Shown: positions 37,653 through 46,838 of the stretch, in pieces | How positions within the stretch are numbered: position 1 is the first letter of the stretch | Layout: every line of letters begins with the position of its first letter | NCBI RefSeq assembly: GCF_007753095.1 | Contig: NZ_CP036348.1 | Span: 4,563,311-4,627,310 of the forward strand | Origin: Rosistilla carotiformis | Lineage (GTDB): Bacteria > Planctomycetota > Planctomycetia > Pirellulales > Pirellulaceae | Length of the DNA: 64,000 nt | Direction of reading: 5' to 3' | Translations under genes and position numbers: made by a program | Notes under the pieces: model-generated | Seen by the model: the letters and a program-made list of their open reading frames with translations, nothing else | The model's database searches: none | Told to the model about the DNA's origin: nothing

Positions 37653-38602
37653 ACGCTTCCCCATCCGCCGGTGCCGCTGTCGAAGTCCACAACTTAAGTC
37701 GAGCGTTTCGTGGAAATGAGGCGCTCCGCGACGTGAACCTAACGATCCCCACCGGTTCCATCTTTGGACTGGTGGGACTCAACGGTGCCGGCAAGACGAT
37801 ACTGATCCGCCATCTGATCGGTGCCCTGGTTGCCAAGCACGGCCGTGTTCGAGTGCTGGGCGAAGACCCCGTCGCAGATCCCGCAGGCGTTTTGAAACGG
37901 ATCGGTTACCTGACGGAAGAGGATTCGCTGCCGCAGTGGCTTCGTGTCGGCGATCTGATCGATTTTTCTAGAGCGATATATCCCACGTGGGATGACGCCT
38001 ACGCCGCGGAATTGGGTGAGGTGTTCGCGCTGTCACGTTCATCGCGGCTGCAGTCGCTGTCCAAAGGTCAACGGGCACGGGCGGGTCTATTGGTCGCCAT
38101 TGCCCACCGTCCGGAGCTGTTGATTTTGGACGAACCCAGTAGCGGATTGGATCCAATCGCGCGCAGCGACATCCTCGAAGCGATCATTCGCACGGTCAGT
38201 GAAGATGGCCGGACGGTGTTGTTTTCAAGCCATCTGTTGGACGAAGTGGCTCGCGTATGCGATAGCGTGGCGTTGATGTCCGATGGCCGGATCGTGGAAA
38301 CGCGGACGATCGAAGAACTGCAGTCAAGGTACTGTGAAATCATCTTCCGCGGAAACGCCGACAGCGCGGCGCAAGTTCCAAACGCGTTTGGCTTGCAGCG
38401 CAGCGGAGGCGAATGGTCGGCGGTGGTCGAAACCGAACAGTTCGACGCGTCGGCGATTGGAAGCGATTTGCAGCTCCTCAACCGCCGAGAGATCACGCTG
38501 GACCGTTGGTTTGCCGCGCGTGCGAAATCAACCGGCGGACCGCCGGCATCCGATTCTAGCGACGGGGCGCCGCAAGTTATCGCAATGGGAGAGGTCCGAT
38601 GA
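37649..38602 (+). CDS. ABC transporter ATP-binding protein
   Basis: 317 residues. Walker A is GLNGAGKT with K49; the ABC signature is LSKGQRARAGL; Walker B is LLILDEPSSGLDP with D161-E162; the H-loop follows in FSSHLLDEVARVCDSVAL. The last 80 residues form a variable regulatory or dimerisation domain. It powers the membrane protein encoded next, with which it overlaps by 4 nt. Planctomycete GntR-ATPase-permease operons of this kind are usually exporters or detoxification systems. Substrate unknown. Confidence 0.95.
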   Translation: MNASPSAGAAVEVHNLSRAFRGNEALRDVNLTIPTGSIFGLVGLNGAGKTILIRHLIGALVAKHGRVRVLGEDPVADPAGVLKRIGYLTEEDSLPQWLRVGDLIDFSRAIYPTWDDAYAAELGEVFALSRSSRLQSLSKGQRARAGLLVAIAHRPELLILDEPSSGLDPIARSDILEAIIRTVSEDGRTVLFSSHLLDEVARVCDSVALMSDGRIVETRTIEELQSRYCEIIFRGNADSAAQVPNAFGLQRSGGEWSAVVETEQFDASAIGSDLQLLNRREITLDRWFAARAKSTGGPPASDSSDGAPQVIAMGEVR

Positions 38603-40302
38603 ACGAATCGTATGCTTTGTTCCGGCTGATTCTTTCGAGTCATCGTCGCGTATTGATCTCGATGATTTCCCTGGTTGCTGCCGGACAGATCGTCGTTTGG
38701 GGAAGTGCCGTTCTGCATCCGCAATGGTTGCAATCGAACTTCGTGCCGATGACGATGATCTGTTCGCTGCTACCGGCAGCCTTATTCAGCTTTGTCGTTT
38801 TCGACTACGGCTATCAATCCGATCTCCACTTCACGGCCAGCAGCTGCAACCATTGGCTGTTACGGATGCCGATCAAATCGTGGAAGATCGCCGCCATTCC
38901 GGTCGCGCTTCGCACGCTATGGGTGAGCGTTCTTTGGACGCTGGTCCAGCAAGGCGAGGCGTGGCTGCAGGGGCGTGAATCGTGGCCGTGGCTTGCCCCG
39001 TGCTTGTGCCTCGCTGGCGCTGCCATTTGGGTCATGGGGATCACATGGCGCCCGTTTGCCAATCCTTGGTTCCGGTTGCTCGCACTGCTGATAGTCGCGA
39101 TCGCCTTCTACGCTTGCATCGCCTTTATTTTTGGAGGTCGATCGATGGTCGCAGCCTCCTGGAGAGGTTCGGTCGGGCCAGCGGGACTTGCGATGGCAGC
39201 GGTGTTTTATGCTGGCGGAGTCGTTGCGTCGTTTGACGCCGTCCGTTTGGCAAGGACCAATGCACGAGGGATGGTTCCAGAAACGGAACGCCGACATTTG
39301 GCGTCGGGTCGCGACCTTGCCGTCAACGATTCCCAGCTTGCCATTGCCCCGCGACACTTCATGCGTCCCTACACCGCCTTGTTATGGCACGAATGGATTC
39401 GGATCCGCGGGTCGGCGTACAAGACCGCAGTGCTGTTCTTGTTCCCCGCACTGTTGCTTTCCGTTTTTGTGGTCCCTTTCAGCGGGCCCGCCTTCGTAAT
39501 GCTGAACGTTCTGATTGCGTACGCCGGCATCTTCGCGGCCAGCGGGAACCTTTCCCGTTCAACGATTGGCAATTCATCCAGCCTGCCGACCTATTTGATC
39601 GCGAGCCCCATCCGTTCGGCGACCCTCGCGTGGACGCGGGCCTTTGTGCCAATTGCCGTCGCCGCGATCATCTACCTTTCGATCGCCCCAGCGATTGCCG
39701 GTTGGGCGATTTGGCCTTCGAATCGCGCGCACTGGATCGCGTGGGCTGAAAGCTATCGCAGCTGGTTCGACGGACAGGACGCGTCGCCGCTGTTTGGAAT
39801 GCGATTGGCTGGATCGTTCTGCCTCGCGTTCGCCGCGACCTTCTTGAGCCGCGTCGCTAGCTACTGGTGGATCGGGATGACGGGGCGATCGTGGTTCATC
39901 CTGTCGGCATCGGTGGTCGCAATTCTTTTCTATCTGCTGCCGTTTTCTCTGTTCCTCGCGTGGTTCATGAAGCAGACCGATTGGTCGACAGTGCAAGCGA
40001 TGGGGCCGTGGATCGGGCACTGGCTGCCGACGCTTCTGTTCGTGGGGATCGCAACCAAGCTGAGTGCCGTAGCGATCGTCGCATTCCTGCTCAGCTATCG
40101 CCGGCTCGCAACGCCAACGGCAATCGTTTCCGTTATCGCGTCGTGGGCCGCGGCCTGCGGAACCCTCGCGGCCCTGCTGAGCTTGCTGGTTCCCGATTCA
40201 CGCTTCAGCTTTGCCTGGATGCTCGCGGCCGCCACGCTGACCATTCCGCTGGCAAGGATCTTGGCAATGCCGGTCGCGGTAGCTTGGAATCGACACCGCT
40301 AA
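38599..40302 (+). CDS. ABC transporter permease
   Basis: 567 residues with about ten to twelve hydrophobic segments, for example MTMICSLLPAALFSFVVFDY, WLAPCLCLAGAAIWVMG and VAAIIYLSIAPAIAGWAIW. It has no nucleotide-binding motif. It lies last in the GntR-ABC operon and overlaps the ATPase gene by an ATGA. It forms the transmembrane path of the transporter in the inner membrane. Family membership rests on topology and operon context, since the sequence of such permeases is poorly conserved. Confidence 0.88.
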   Translation: MNESYALFRLILSSHRRVLISMISLVAAGQIVVWGSAVLHPQWLQSNFVPMTMICSLLPAALFSFVVFDYGYQSDLHFTASSCNHWLLRMPIKSWKIAAIPVALRTLWVSVLWTLVQQGEAWLQGRESWPWLAPCLCLAGAAIWVMGITWRPFANPWFRLLALLIVAIAFYACIAFIFGGRSMVAASWRGSVGPAGLAMAAVFYAGGVVASFDAVRLARTNARGMVPETERRHLASGRDLAVNDSQLAIAPRHFMRPYTALLWHEWIRIRGSAYKTAVLFLFPALLLSVFVVPFSGPAFVMLNVLIAYAGIFAASGNLSRSTIGNSSSLPTYLIASPIRSATLAWTRAFVPIAVAAIIYLSIAPAIAGWAIWPSNRAHWIAWAESYRSWFDGQDASPLFGMRLAGSFCLAFAATFLSRVASYWWIGMTGRSWFILSASVVAILFYLLPFSLFLAWFMKQTDWSTVQAMGPWIGHWLPTLLFVGIATKLSAVAIVAFLLSYRRLATPTAIVSVIASWAAACGTLAALLSLLVPDSRFSFAWMLAAATLTIPLARILAMPVAVAWNRHR

Positions 40303-40345
40303 CGTATACGCGACCGCTCGTGCGAGCGCCGTGAGGGGACCGGGC

Positions 40346-41359
40346 CTACAACGATTGCTTGACCCAAACGAACGGAGCGCGGCCGCTCTCGCCCAGCGAT
40401 GCGTCGTTGACATTCAAGCCCGCTTCAACGCGATTGTCGAAGTTCACATAGGGCTGATCTTGCGTCTCCAAAACGGCGGTGCTGGAAACAAATCGGACTC
40501 GACCATCTTCATATAAAAGATTGAAACCGCGACCATCGTGGGCCAATTGGGTTCCGTTGGCGGTCCGGATCGGAGCGTCGGCCAGGATGGCAAACGTCGA
40601 ACGCGATTCGTAGTGGGGAGCACCGTAGGATTGGTCGTCCATCACGCCCAGGGTGTAGGCCAGCTGGCCGCCCGAGACGTTCTGCAATTGCAACAGATGC
40701 GCCGACGAAGCTTCTTGCAACTGCAGCTTGGTTGGCACCGTCGCCATCGATGCGGGCGGATTCTGCGACGGGCACCAGATCGCGTTTTCACGATCCAACA
40801 GATCGTGTTCTTTCAGTTCCACCGAAAACACGCCGGCAAATGCGAGCGGCCCACGCAGGTCGATCTCCGGCAGGCGTTGCTGCGGATCATTGATCGCGAA
40901 CTGAGCCAACGAGGTCCCCAGCTCTTGCAGATTGCTTTGGCACTGGACGCGTCGCGCTTCAAAACGTCCTTCGAGGATCGCGGGAAACATGAGTCCACCG
41001 AGCGCGATCATGGAAATCGTCGCGACCAAGGCGTCGGGAATTCGCCAACGTCGCGTCGTCGCACCGCGCTGCGAGAGGCCGGTTTCTGAGAGCGGATTGA
41101 CCGGGGCCACCGAAGGAGTCTCGGCAGGCTGCGGCTTGGAGGCTTCGATGAAATCCATCGTGCGGCCGATCAGATCGGCAGGAGGTTCAAAGTCGGCGGG
41201 CGATTCGGACGCACGCTCTTCGTCCAGCGAACGCATTGCCGCCTGCAACCGTTTCAGCTCCGCACGTGCCTCGGGATCGGATTCCAGCAGTGCTTCGACA
41301 CGGCGGACCTCTTCGGGTTCCAACGCGCCCAACAAATATCCAAGCAGATCTTCGCGCAT
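40346..41359 (-). CDS. Anti-sigma-factor-like protein fused to a DUF1559-like extracytoplasmic domain
   Basis: 337 residues. The N-terminus (MREDLLGYLLGALEPEEVRR and VEALLESDPEARAELKRLQ) is the typical anti-sigma helical domain, without zinc-binding cysteines. A membrane helix lies at about 110-130 (ALVATISMIALGGLMFPAIL). Just after it, EARRVQCQSNLQELGTSLAQ copies the post-helix DUF1559 segment (compare [18 protein letters not shown] of the protein at 1-669). Near the C-terminus, DGRGFNLLYEDGRVRFVSS resembles the DUF1559 end motif. It should bind the ECF sigma factor encoded upstream (57-nt gap) and sense a periplasmic signal through the pseudopilin-like part. No prepilin peptidase motif precedes the helix. 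Confidence 0.8.
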   Translation of the reverse strand: MREDLLGYLLGALEPEEVRRVEALLESDPEARAELKRLQAAMRSLDEERASESPADFEPPADLIGRTMDFIEASKPQPAETPSVAPVNPLSETGLSQRGATTRRWRIPDALVATISMIALGGLMFPAILEGRFEARRVQCQSNLQELGTSLAQFAINDPQQRLPEIDLRGPLAFAGVFSVELKEHDLLDRENAIWCPSQNPPASMATVPTKLQLQEASSAHLLQLQNVSGGQLAYTLGVMDDQSYGAPHYESRSTFAILADAPIRTANGTQLAHDGRGFNLLYEDGRVRFVSSTAVLETQDQPYVNFDNRVEAGLNVNDASLGESGRAPFVWVKQSL

Positions 41360-41416
41360 TGCGTACGAACCCTCTTCACATTGCCATGCGTGCAGATGAA
41401 GCTTCGCCGAATTGCG

Positions 41417-42046
41417 CTACTTCACCGTCTGAGATTCTTCCCAGAGTTGATTCAATCGCGAAACCGCCGCATTCAAACGGCTCTTGACCGTGCCCACGGG
41501 AATCCCCAGCACATCGGCCGCTTCGCGATATTTCAAACCTTGGTAATAAACCAATTGAACGACTTTTTGCATCGAATCGCTCAACTGGGCGACAATCCCT
41601 TGAACGCTGTCTTGGTTTTCACGCCCGGACGCCACCAGCCACGGATCGGGATCGTTGCCGACCAATTTCTCGGTCCACTTCGATTCGTCATCGTCGACAT
41701 TGCGGGTGCGGTCCAAACTAACCATTCGATGTCTACGGTTCTTACGTTGCAAGTCGATGGCTTGGTTCGTTGCAATTGCATAAAACCAGGGACGAAATTT
41801 TCGCCCCTCTTCAAATGTCTCCGCTCGCAGGTGAACCTGCAGGAACGTCAACTGGAACGCATCCTCGGCTTGCTCTGCATCGCCCAGGTAGCGTCGCAGG
41901 TAGCTGTAGATCTCGCGTTGGTAGCGTTGCATCAGGGTTTCGAACAAAACCCGTTGTCCCGTGCTGCGGTAGGTCAGCAGCAGTTCTTCGTCGGATACGT
42001 CGTCGTAGCCGAGCGTCGCATCGTTGGACTGAAGTGTCGCCGTCAT
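41417..42046 (-). CDS. ECF-type RNA polymerase sigma factor
   Basis: About 209 residues. Region 2 is FETLMQRYQREIYSYLRRYL, DAEQAEDAFQLTFLQVHLRA and FRPWFYAIATNQAIDLQRK. Region 4 is MQKVVQLVYYQGLKYREAAD, VLGIPVGTVKSRLNAAVSRL with a helix-turn-helix. Between them lies a linker of about 45 residues. It directs RNA polymerase to a stress or envelope regulon and is probably held inactive by the membrane protein encoded next. The ATG at 42046 has GAGAGG about 13 nt upstream, a little distant; the longer frame to 42094 is less likely. A possible self-recognised promoter lies at 42113-42135. Confidence 0.93.
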   Translation of the reverse strand: MTATLQSNDATLGYDDVSDEELLLTYRSTGQRVLFETLMQRYQREIYSYLRRYLGDAEQAEDAFQLTFLQVHLRAETFEEGRKFRPWFYAIATNQAIDLQRKNRRHRMVSLDRTRNVDDDESKWTEKLVGNDPDPWLVASGRENQDSVQGIVAQLSDSMQKVVQLVYYQGLKYREAADVLGIPVGTVKSRLNAAVSRLNQLWEESQTVK

Positions 42047-42411
42047 AGATGTCACTTGGCCTCTCGCCGAACCGAGGGTGGGAGTTCGGCACACTCAGAT
42101 GGAATGAAGACTTACGAAATAGATAAGCGTTGTTCTTAAAACGGGTTGCTGGACGACCGATCGACCGGCCAGCGGATCAATAAAGACACGTAAAAGATGG
42201 CTTCAGCTTAATCCACTGCGAACCGCTCCGTCAATCACTTTGGCCATCGGCGGGGCCTACCGGCAACCTGATTTGCTTGCAATAAACCGCCAATTCCCCT
42301 GCAAAATCAGCGGGCAACGGCGGTCGAAGCGTCTGCGTCGCCAGGGCTGGTCTTCATCATAAATTCAGATCTTTTCAGACGTTTCGGATGCGCCGATGCG
42401 AACCCAGTCGC
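42047..42411. other. 365-base divergent or tandem intergenic region upstream of the ECF sigma gene
   Basis: It contains the candidate ECF promoter at 42113-42135 on the minus strand. Nothing else is recognised; there is no convincing ORF or RNA gene. Confidence 0.4.
42113..42135 (-). promoter_or_regulatory. Candidate ECF-type promoter for the sigma/anti-sigma operon
   Basis: On the minus strand GAAC (42132-42135) is followed after 15 nt by CGTA (42113-42116). This resembles the GAAC/CGT pattern of ECF-controlled promoters and would be autoregulatory. Seen by eye only. Confidence 0.3.
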
Positions 42412-42936
42412 TTAAAGCCCCGTTCCCCGTGGCGTGGGACTGAGCGGAACCGTGTCGAGCCGAAGCGGCATCTTGGGCGGTTCGGCATCCGACGGTGCAC
42501 GTCGGAAAATGATCGTCTTGGGCCGCTGTGGCCCCCCACCGGAAAAGAAAGCCGTCGGGCGTGGGCCTTGGGAATTGCCAATCACAAGCAACAAATCCCC
42601 CTCCAGTCGATAGATCGCTCGATTCGGTGGCACCTTGCTAGTCTCTGGGTTCATCGGCGTCCAATCCATCTGTTTCGGATCGACGCCTTCATCGATCGCA
42701 AAGTGTCCCTTCCAGATCACGGTTTCGCGATCGCCACGGACGTGGACGTAGTGCAACCCGCGACCATCGAACACCAGCGTCCCTTGCAGGCCAGGTTCCA
42801 AATCGGCCAGCCACGTTCCCTGTAATCGATCGGTGTCGGAGGTCGACTTGGTCGCCGCAGAATCCTCCGCGACCGCCGACGCGGCAAGCGTCCAGATCAG
42901 CATCGCATTCACCAGGCAACAAAACGATCGATTCAT
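42412..42936 (-). CDS. TIGR03067-type exported protein
   Basis: About 174 residues. A signal peptide (CCLVNAMLIWTLAASAVAED) precedes a compact beta-rich domain. It has RLQGTWLADLEPGLQGTLVF, DPKQMDWTPMNPET and YRLEGDLLLVIGNSQGPRP, the pattern of the TIGR03067 family common in planctomycetes. It ends in a proline/arginine-rich tail. The ATG at 42936 has GGAGC about 9 nt upstream; the frame to 43005 is longer without a signal. Exported, perhaps lipid-binding or structural; function unknown. Confidence 0.8.
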   Translation of the reverse strand: MNRSFCCLVNAMLIWTLAASAVAEDSAATKSTSDTDRLQGTWLADLEPGLQGTLVFDGRGLHYVHVRGDRETVIWKGHFAIDEGVDPKQMDWTPMNPETSKVPPNRAIYRLEGDLLLVIGNSQGPRPTAFFSGGGPQRPKTIIFRRAPSDAEPPKMPLRLDTVPLSPTPRGTGL

Positions 42937-43440
42937 CGGGACAGCTCCGGTGAGAAGGGGGACTCGGGTGACGCTGAGCGTATCGGATCTGCGGGACGTC
43001 GGCAAACCAAAGAGATCGCTTCGCGGCGTACAACGAGGGGAGGCACGAATACCAATGCGCCGGATCGACGGAGCGGAAAAACGTGACGCGACAGGTCAAC
43101 ACACCATGAAATTCTGGGGCTGTCGGCGGCGCTATAAATTCTCAATTTGCGGGTTGAGTCGAATTATAACGATTCAAAACACAGGAAAACGGTAGCGGAT
43201 GTGACGGTGATGCCAAATGCCGGGCTGGGGCAATTGAGGTTACCTTGAGCGACGTTGCAATTTTTCCACAACGGGGGCTGGTGTAAGCATTTGTAAGCTA
43301 AGTTTCCCTGAGAAGATTTTCGGTTCGACACCTAGCGACGGGGCAGGGTGCCGACGAACCGGAACTTTAAATGGGCGCGACGGCTTGAAGCCGTTGGAAC
43401 CCTGGAAAACAAGTAGCAAAAATTTGCTGAGAAAGCTGAT
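42937..43440. other. 504-base divergent intergenic region upstream of the Tad genes
   Basis: It lies between the TIGR03067 gene and cpaF. A short perfect hairpin (ACGGCT/AGCCGT) lies near 43379-43393 in the presumed cpaF leader. Upstream AT-rich stretches around 43130-43190 may hold promoters. No ORF or known RNA is recognised. Confidence 0.4.
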
Positions 43441-44766
43441 ATGTCACGCACGATGAATCCAACGGCAGGCCGCACTGAACTGAGCCGCCAAGAACAGTTT
43501 GAGCAGATTAAAGGTCGTATCCACAGCAAGCTGGTCGACAAACTGGACCTTTCCAAAGTCGGAGATCTCAAAGGGGATACCCTTAAACGTGAAATCCGCA
43601 TGGTCGTCGAACACTTGTGCGACGCCGAAGAGACGCTGCTGAATCGCCAAGAGCGCGAACGGATCGTCGACGAGGTGTTGGACGAAACCTTTGGCCTGGG
43701 TCCGTTGGAAATCATCCTGAAAGACAAGAAGGTCAGCGATATTCTGATCAACGGCCCCAAAAACATCTACGTCGAAAAAGAAGGCCAACTGGAGAAGAGC
43801 GAAGTCGAATTCCGCGACAACAAACACTTGTTGCAGATCATCGACCGGATCGTTTCGAAAGTCGGTCGTCGGGTCGACGAAACCTGTCCGATGGTCGACG
43901 CGCGTTTGGAAGACGGCAGTCGTGTCAATGCGATCATCCCGCCACTGGCGCTCGACGGGGCATGTGTTTCGATTCGTCGATTCGGCAGCAACCCACTGAA
44001 GCTGGAAGATCTGTTGAACTACAAAGCGTTCACGCCCGAGATGGTGATGCTGTTGGAAGGCTGCATCAAAGCTCGGATGAACATGATCATCTCCGGCGGT
44101 ACCGGTTCGGGTAAAACGACCCTTCTCAATACACTCAGCAGCTTCATTCCGCACGACGAACGGATCGTGACGATCGAGGATGCGGCGGAGCTTCAATTGC
44201 AACAGGACCACGTCGTCCGTCTGGAAACTCGCCCGCCAAACATCGAAGGCAATGGCGCCGTGACGGCGACCGATCTCGTAAAGAATGCGCTGCGTATGCG
44301 TCCAGAACGGATCATCATCGGCGAATGCCGTGGTGGTGAAACGTTGGACATGTTGCAAGCGATGAACACCGGTCACGACGGATCGTTGACAACGATTCAC
44401 AGTAACAACCCACGCGACGCGATCGCACGTTTGGAAACCTTGGTGATGATGGCTGGCTTTGAAATGCCGGTCAAAGCGATTCGTTCGCAAATCGCCGGTG
44501 CCGTCGACGTGATGATCCAAGCCAGTCGTCTGCAGGGTGGAAAACGCCGTGTCACGTACATCACCGAGATCGTCGGGATGGAGCAGGACACGATCGTGAT
44601 GCAGGACATCTATCGATACGATCAACAAGGCATTGGTGCCGACGGTAAAGCGAAAGGTCGCTTTATCTGCACCGGTGTGCGTCCCACGTTTATGGAAAAA
44701 TTGGAAGGCAAGGGAATTCGCTTGCCAGCCAGTGCCTTCCGTGAACGCGTGATGATGGAAGCATAG
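43441..44766 (+). CDS. cpaF: CpaF/TadA secretion ATPase
   Basis: 441 residues. It is a VirB11-like hexameric ATPase. Walker A is [12 protein letters not shown] (K225), with an Asp box/Walker B region ([20 protein letters not shown]) and the [12 protein letters not shown]is box. The N-terminal helical domain ([20 protein letters not shown] and [17 protein letters not shown]) is CpaF-like. It drives assembly of Tad/Flp pili or secretion at the inner membrane. The genes for two TadB/TadC membrane proteins follow. No nearby pilin, prepilin peptidase (TadV) or secretin (RcpA) is present in the window. Confidence 0.95.
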   Translation: MSRTMNPTAGRTELSRQEQFEQIKGRIHSKLVDKLDLSKVGDLKGDTLKREIRMVVEHLCDAEETLLNRQERERIVDEVLDETFGLGPLEIILKDKKVSDILINGPKNIYVEKEGQLEKSEVEFRDNKHLLQIIDRIVSKVGRRVDETCPMVDARLEDGSRVNAIIPPLALDGACVSIRRFGSNPLKLEDLLNYKAFTPEMVMLLEGCIKARMNMIISGGTGSGKTTLLNTLSSFIPHDERIVTIEDAAELQLQQDHVVRLETRPPNIEGNGAVTATDLVKNALRMRPERIIIGECRGGETLDMLQAMNTGHDGSLTTIHSNNPRDAIARLETLVMMAGFEMPVKAIRSQIAGAVDVMIQASRLQGGKRRVTYITEIVGMEQDTIVMQDIYRYDQQGIGADGKAKGRFICTGVRPTFMEKLEGKGIRLPASAFRERVMMEA

Positions 44767-44786
44767 CGCTGTTGAGGTAACCAAGC

Positions 44787-45755
44787 ATGATAACATTGAT
44801 AATCGTAATCGCCGTTGGCGTCGGCATCGCCGCGTTGATCGCCGGTGCCTGGCTGATGGTCGACTCCGAAGCCGGCGGCCCATCGCTTGCCGAAAATCGG
44901 CTCGACACGTTGGCCAAACTCCGCAAGGACGTCGATGACCCGTCTCAAGCGTCGGCGCTTTATGCCGGCGGTTTCGACGAAGGCAAAGACCGTCTCGACG
45001 CGTTGCTCAAGTCGCTCCCTGGGATGGGGTTGTACCTGGAACAGGCCGACCTGAACCTCAACGCGGGCAAGTTCTTTGGACTTGTCGGAGGCTTGTTCGC
45101 TGCCGGTATTGGTATCTGCTTTGTTACTCCGATTCCGATCCTGTTGGGGCCCATCCTGGGCGCCATGTTGGCATCGATTCCGTTCCTGTACGTCATGTTC
45201 ATGCGGAATCGGCGGATGTCGAAGTTTGGCAATCAGATGCCGGAAGCTTTGGAACTCCTATCCCGAAGCCTTCGTGCCGGCCACTCGTTGGCCGCCGGTT
45301 TTGGCTTGATCGCCAGTGAGATGCGGGATCCGATTCGCAAAGAATTCGCCCGCTGCTTCGAGGAACAGAATCTGGGTATCGCCTTGGAAGAGGCGTTGGA
45401 TGACATGACCGAACGGGTCCCCAACATGGACCTCAAGTTCTTCGCGATGGCGATCATCTTGCAACGCGAAACCGGTGGTGACTTGGCCGAAATCCTCGAC
45501 AAAATCAGCCATCTGGTCCGCGAGCGTTTGCAGATCCAGGGGCAGGTGGCGGCGTTGACCGGCGAAGGTCGAATGAGCGGTATCGTGTTGTTAGCGATGC
45601 CTCCGACGTTGTTTCTCACGATGCTTTATCTGAACTACGACTACGCGATGATGCTGTTTACGGATCCGATGGGCCGCAAGATGATGGCCGGTGCGTTGGT
45701 GATGCAGTTGTTGGGTGCCGTCGTGATTCGCAAAATCATTACCATTCGGGTTTAA
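44787..45755 (+). CDS. tadB: TadB-like inner-membrane protein (type II secretion F domain)
   Basis: 322 residues. An N-terminal membrane helix (ITLIIVIAVGVGIAALIAGA) and a second hydrophobic region (FFGLVGGLFAAGIGICFVTP, LGPILGAMLASIPFLYVMFM) precede the T2SSF domain. That domain has FGNQMPEALELLSRSLRAGH, SLAAGFGLIASEMRDPIRKE and LDDMTERVPNMDLKFFAMAI. It ends with helices near LLAMPPTLFLTMLYLNYDY. TadB platforms bind the CpaF ATPase and pilin subunits. It starts 20 nt after cpaF. Confidence 0.92.
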   Translation: MITLIIVIAVGVGIAALIAGAWLMVDSEAGGPSLAENRLDTLAKLRKDVDDPSQASALYAGGFDEGKDRLDALLKSLPGMGLYLEQADLNLNAGKFFGLVGGLFAAGIGICFVTPIPILLGPILGAMLASIPFLYVMFMRNRRMSKFGNQMPEALELLSRSLRAGHSLAAGFGLIASEMRDPIRKEFARCFEEQNLGIALEEALDDMTERVPNMDLKFFAMAIILQRETGGDLAEILDKISHLVRERLQIQGQVAALTGEGRMSGIVLLAMPPTLFLTMLYLNYDYAMMLFTDPMGRKMMAGALVMQLLGAVVIRKIITIRV

Positions 45756-45853
45756 GAATAAGAGACCAACGCATAGCGCATGATGGCCCTGCCACAGGCC
45801 TCGGTCGCCGCCATGCGTCACTGCAAATTGGATTTTGGTACAAGGACTTTTCG

Positions 45854-46816
45854 ATGTTCGCAGCCGACCTACAGACCACGGGCTTTATCGTTTTCGGGGC
45901 CATCTTCGTTGGCGTTTCCGCTGTCGCATGGTTGATCCTGGGCCGCGTGAGCGGTGGCGATGAATCCAATCGCGCCGAATCGCGATTGGACGAAATGCGA
46001 CAAATCCGTCGTTCGAACGAGGCCCGCAACGATCCCGACGCGACCAAAAAGGAAGCGCTCGCATCGGTATTGAATCGCGCCGCGCCGTTGGCGAATTCGC
46101 TGCAACCCAAGGACGAGGTGAGCCAGGGGAAATTGAAGCTGCGATTGATGCAGGCGGGTTTCCGCAACCAAGGTGCATCGACGATGTTCCTGACCCTGAA
46201 GGTCTTGTCGGCGATCGTCGGCTTGGTGATCGGCGGGGGTATCGCGGTGATCGCGCAAGGTTTCAGCCAAGACGCCCTACTGAAGTTGGTCATTGCCGGC
46301 GGGATCATGTTCTTCCTGCCCGAACTGGCCCTTTCGTGGATCATCAGCTGCCGCAAACAGAACATTTTCCTCGGATTGCCCGATGCGTTGGACCTGATGG
46401 TCGTCTGCGTCGAAGCCGGTTTGGGGTTGGACCAAGCGATGCGGAAGGTTTCGACCGAAATGGGGAAAACCTACAAAGTGATCGCCGAAGAGTTTGGCGT
46501 CGCCAACGCGCAGCTTCAACTGGGGCGGCCACGGAACGAAGTCCTCAAACTGCTCGGCAACCGCAGCGATGTCGACGACCTCAAAGCGCTCGCGTCGATC
46601 CTGATCCAAGCCGATAAATTCGGCAGCAGTATCGCCCAGGCGTTGCGGGTGCAATCCGATTCGATGCGGGTCAAGCGACGTCAGATCGCCGAAGAGAAAG
46701 CGGCTAAGAGTGCGGTGAAGTTGATCTTCCCGCTGGTGATCTTCATTTTCCCTGGCATCTTCGTCGTGCTTGTCGGTCCGGCCGCCATCGCGATGATCGC
46801 CCAGGATTCGTTCTAA
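45854..46816 (+). CDS. tadC: TadC-like inner-membrane protein (type II secretion F domain)
   Basis: 320 residues. Hydrophobic helices occur at the N-terminus (TTGFIVFGAIFVGVSAVAWL), in the middle (LKVLSAIVGLVIGGGIAVIA; LVIAGGIMFFLPELALSW) and at the C-terminus (LIFPLVIFIFPGIFVVLVGP). The T2SSF domain has LDLMVVCVEAGLGLDQAMRK and ILIQADKFGSSIAQALRVQS. It partners TadB as the second half of the pilus platform. The 98-nt gap after tadB has no obvious terminator, so the three genes are probably one operon. Confidence 0.92.
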   Translation: MFAADLQTTGFIVFGAIFVGVSAVAWLILGRVSGGDESNRAESRLDEMRQIRRSNEARNDPDATKKEALASVLNRAAPLANSLQPKDEVSQGKLKLRLMQAGFRNQGASTMFLTLKVLSAIVGLVIGGGIAVIAQGFSQDALLKLVIAGGIMFFLPELALSWIISCRKQNIFLGLPDALDLMVVCVEAGLGLDQAMRKVSTEMGKTYKVIAEEFGVANAQLQLGRPRNEVLKLLGNRSDVDDLKALASILIQADKFGSSIAQALRVQSDSMRVKRRQIAEEKAAKSAVKLIFPLVIFIFPGIFVVLVGPAAIAMIAQDSF

Positions 46817-46838
46817 CGGACGATCGCGTCGACGGCGA

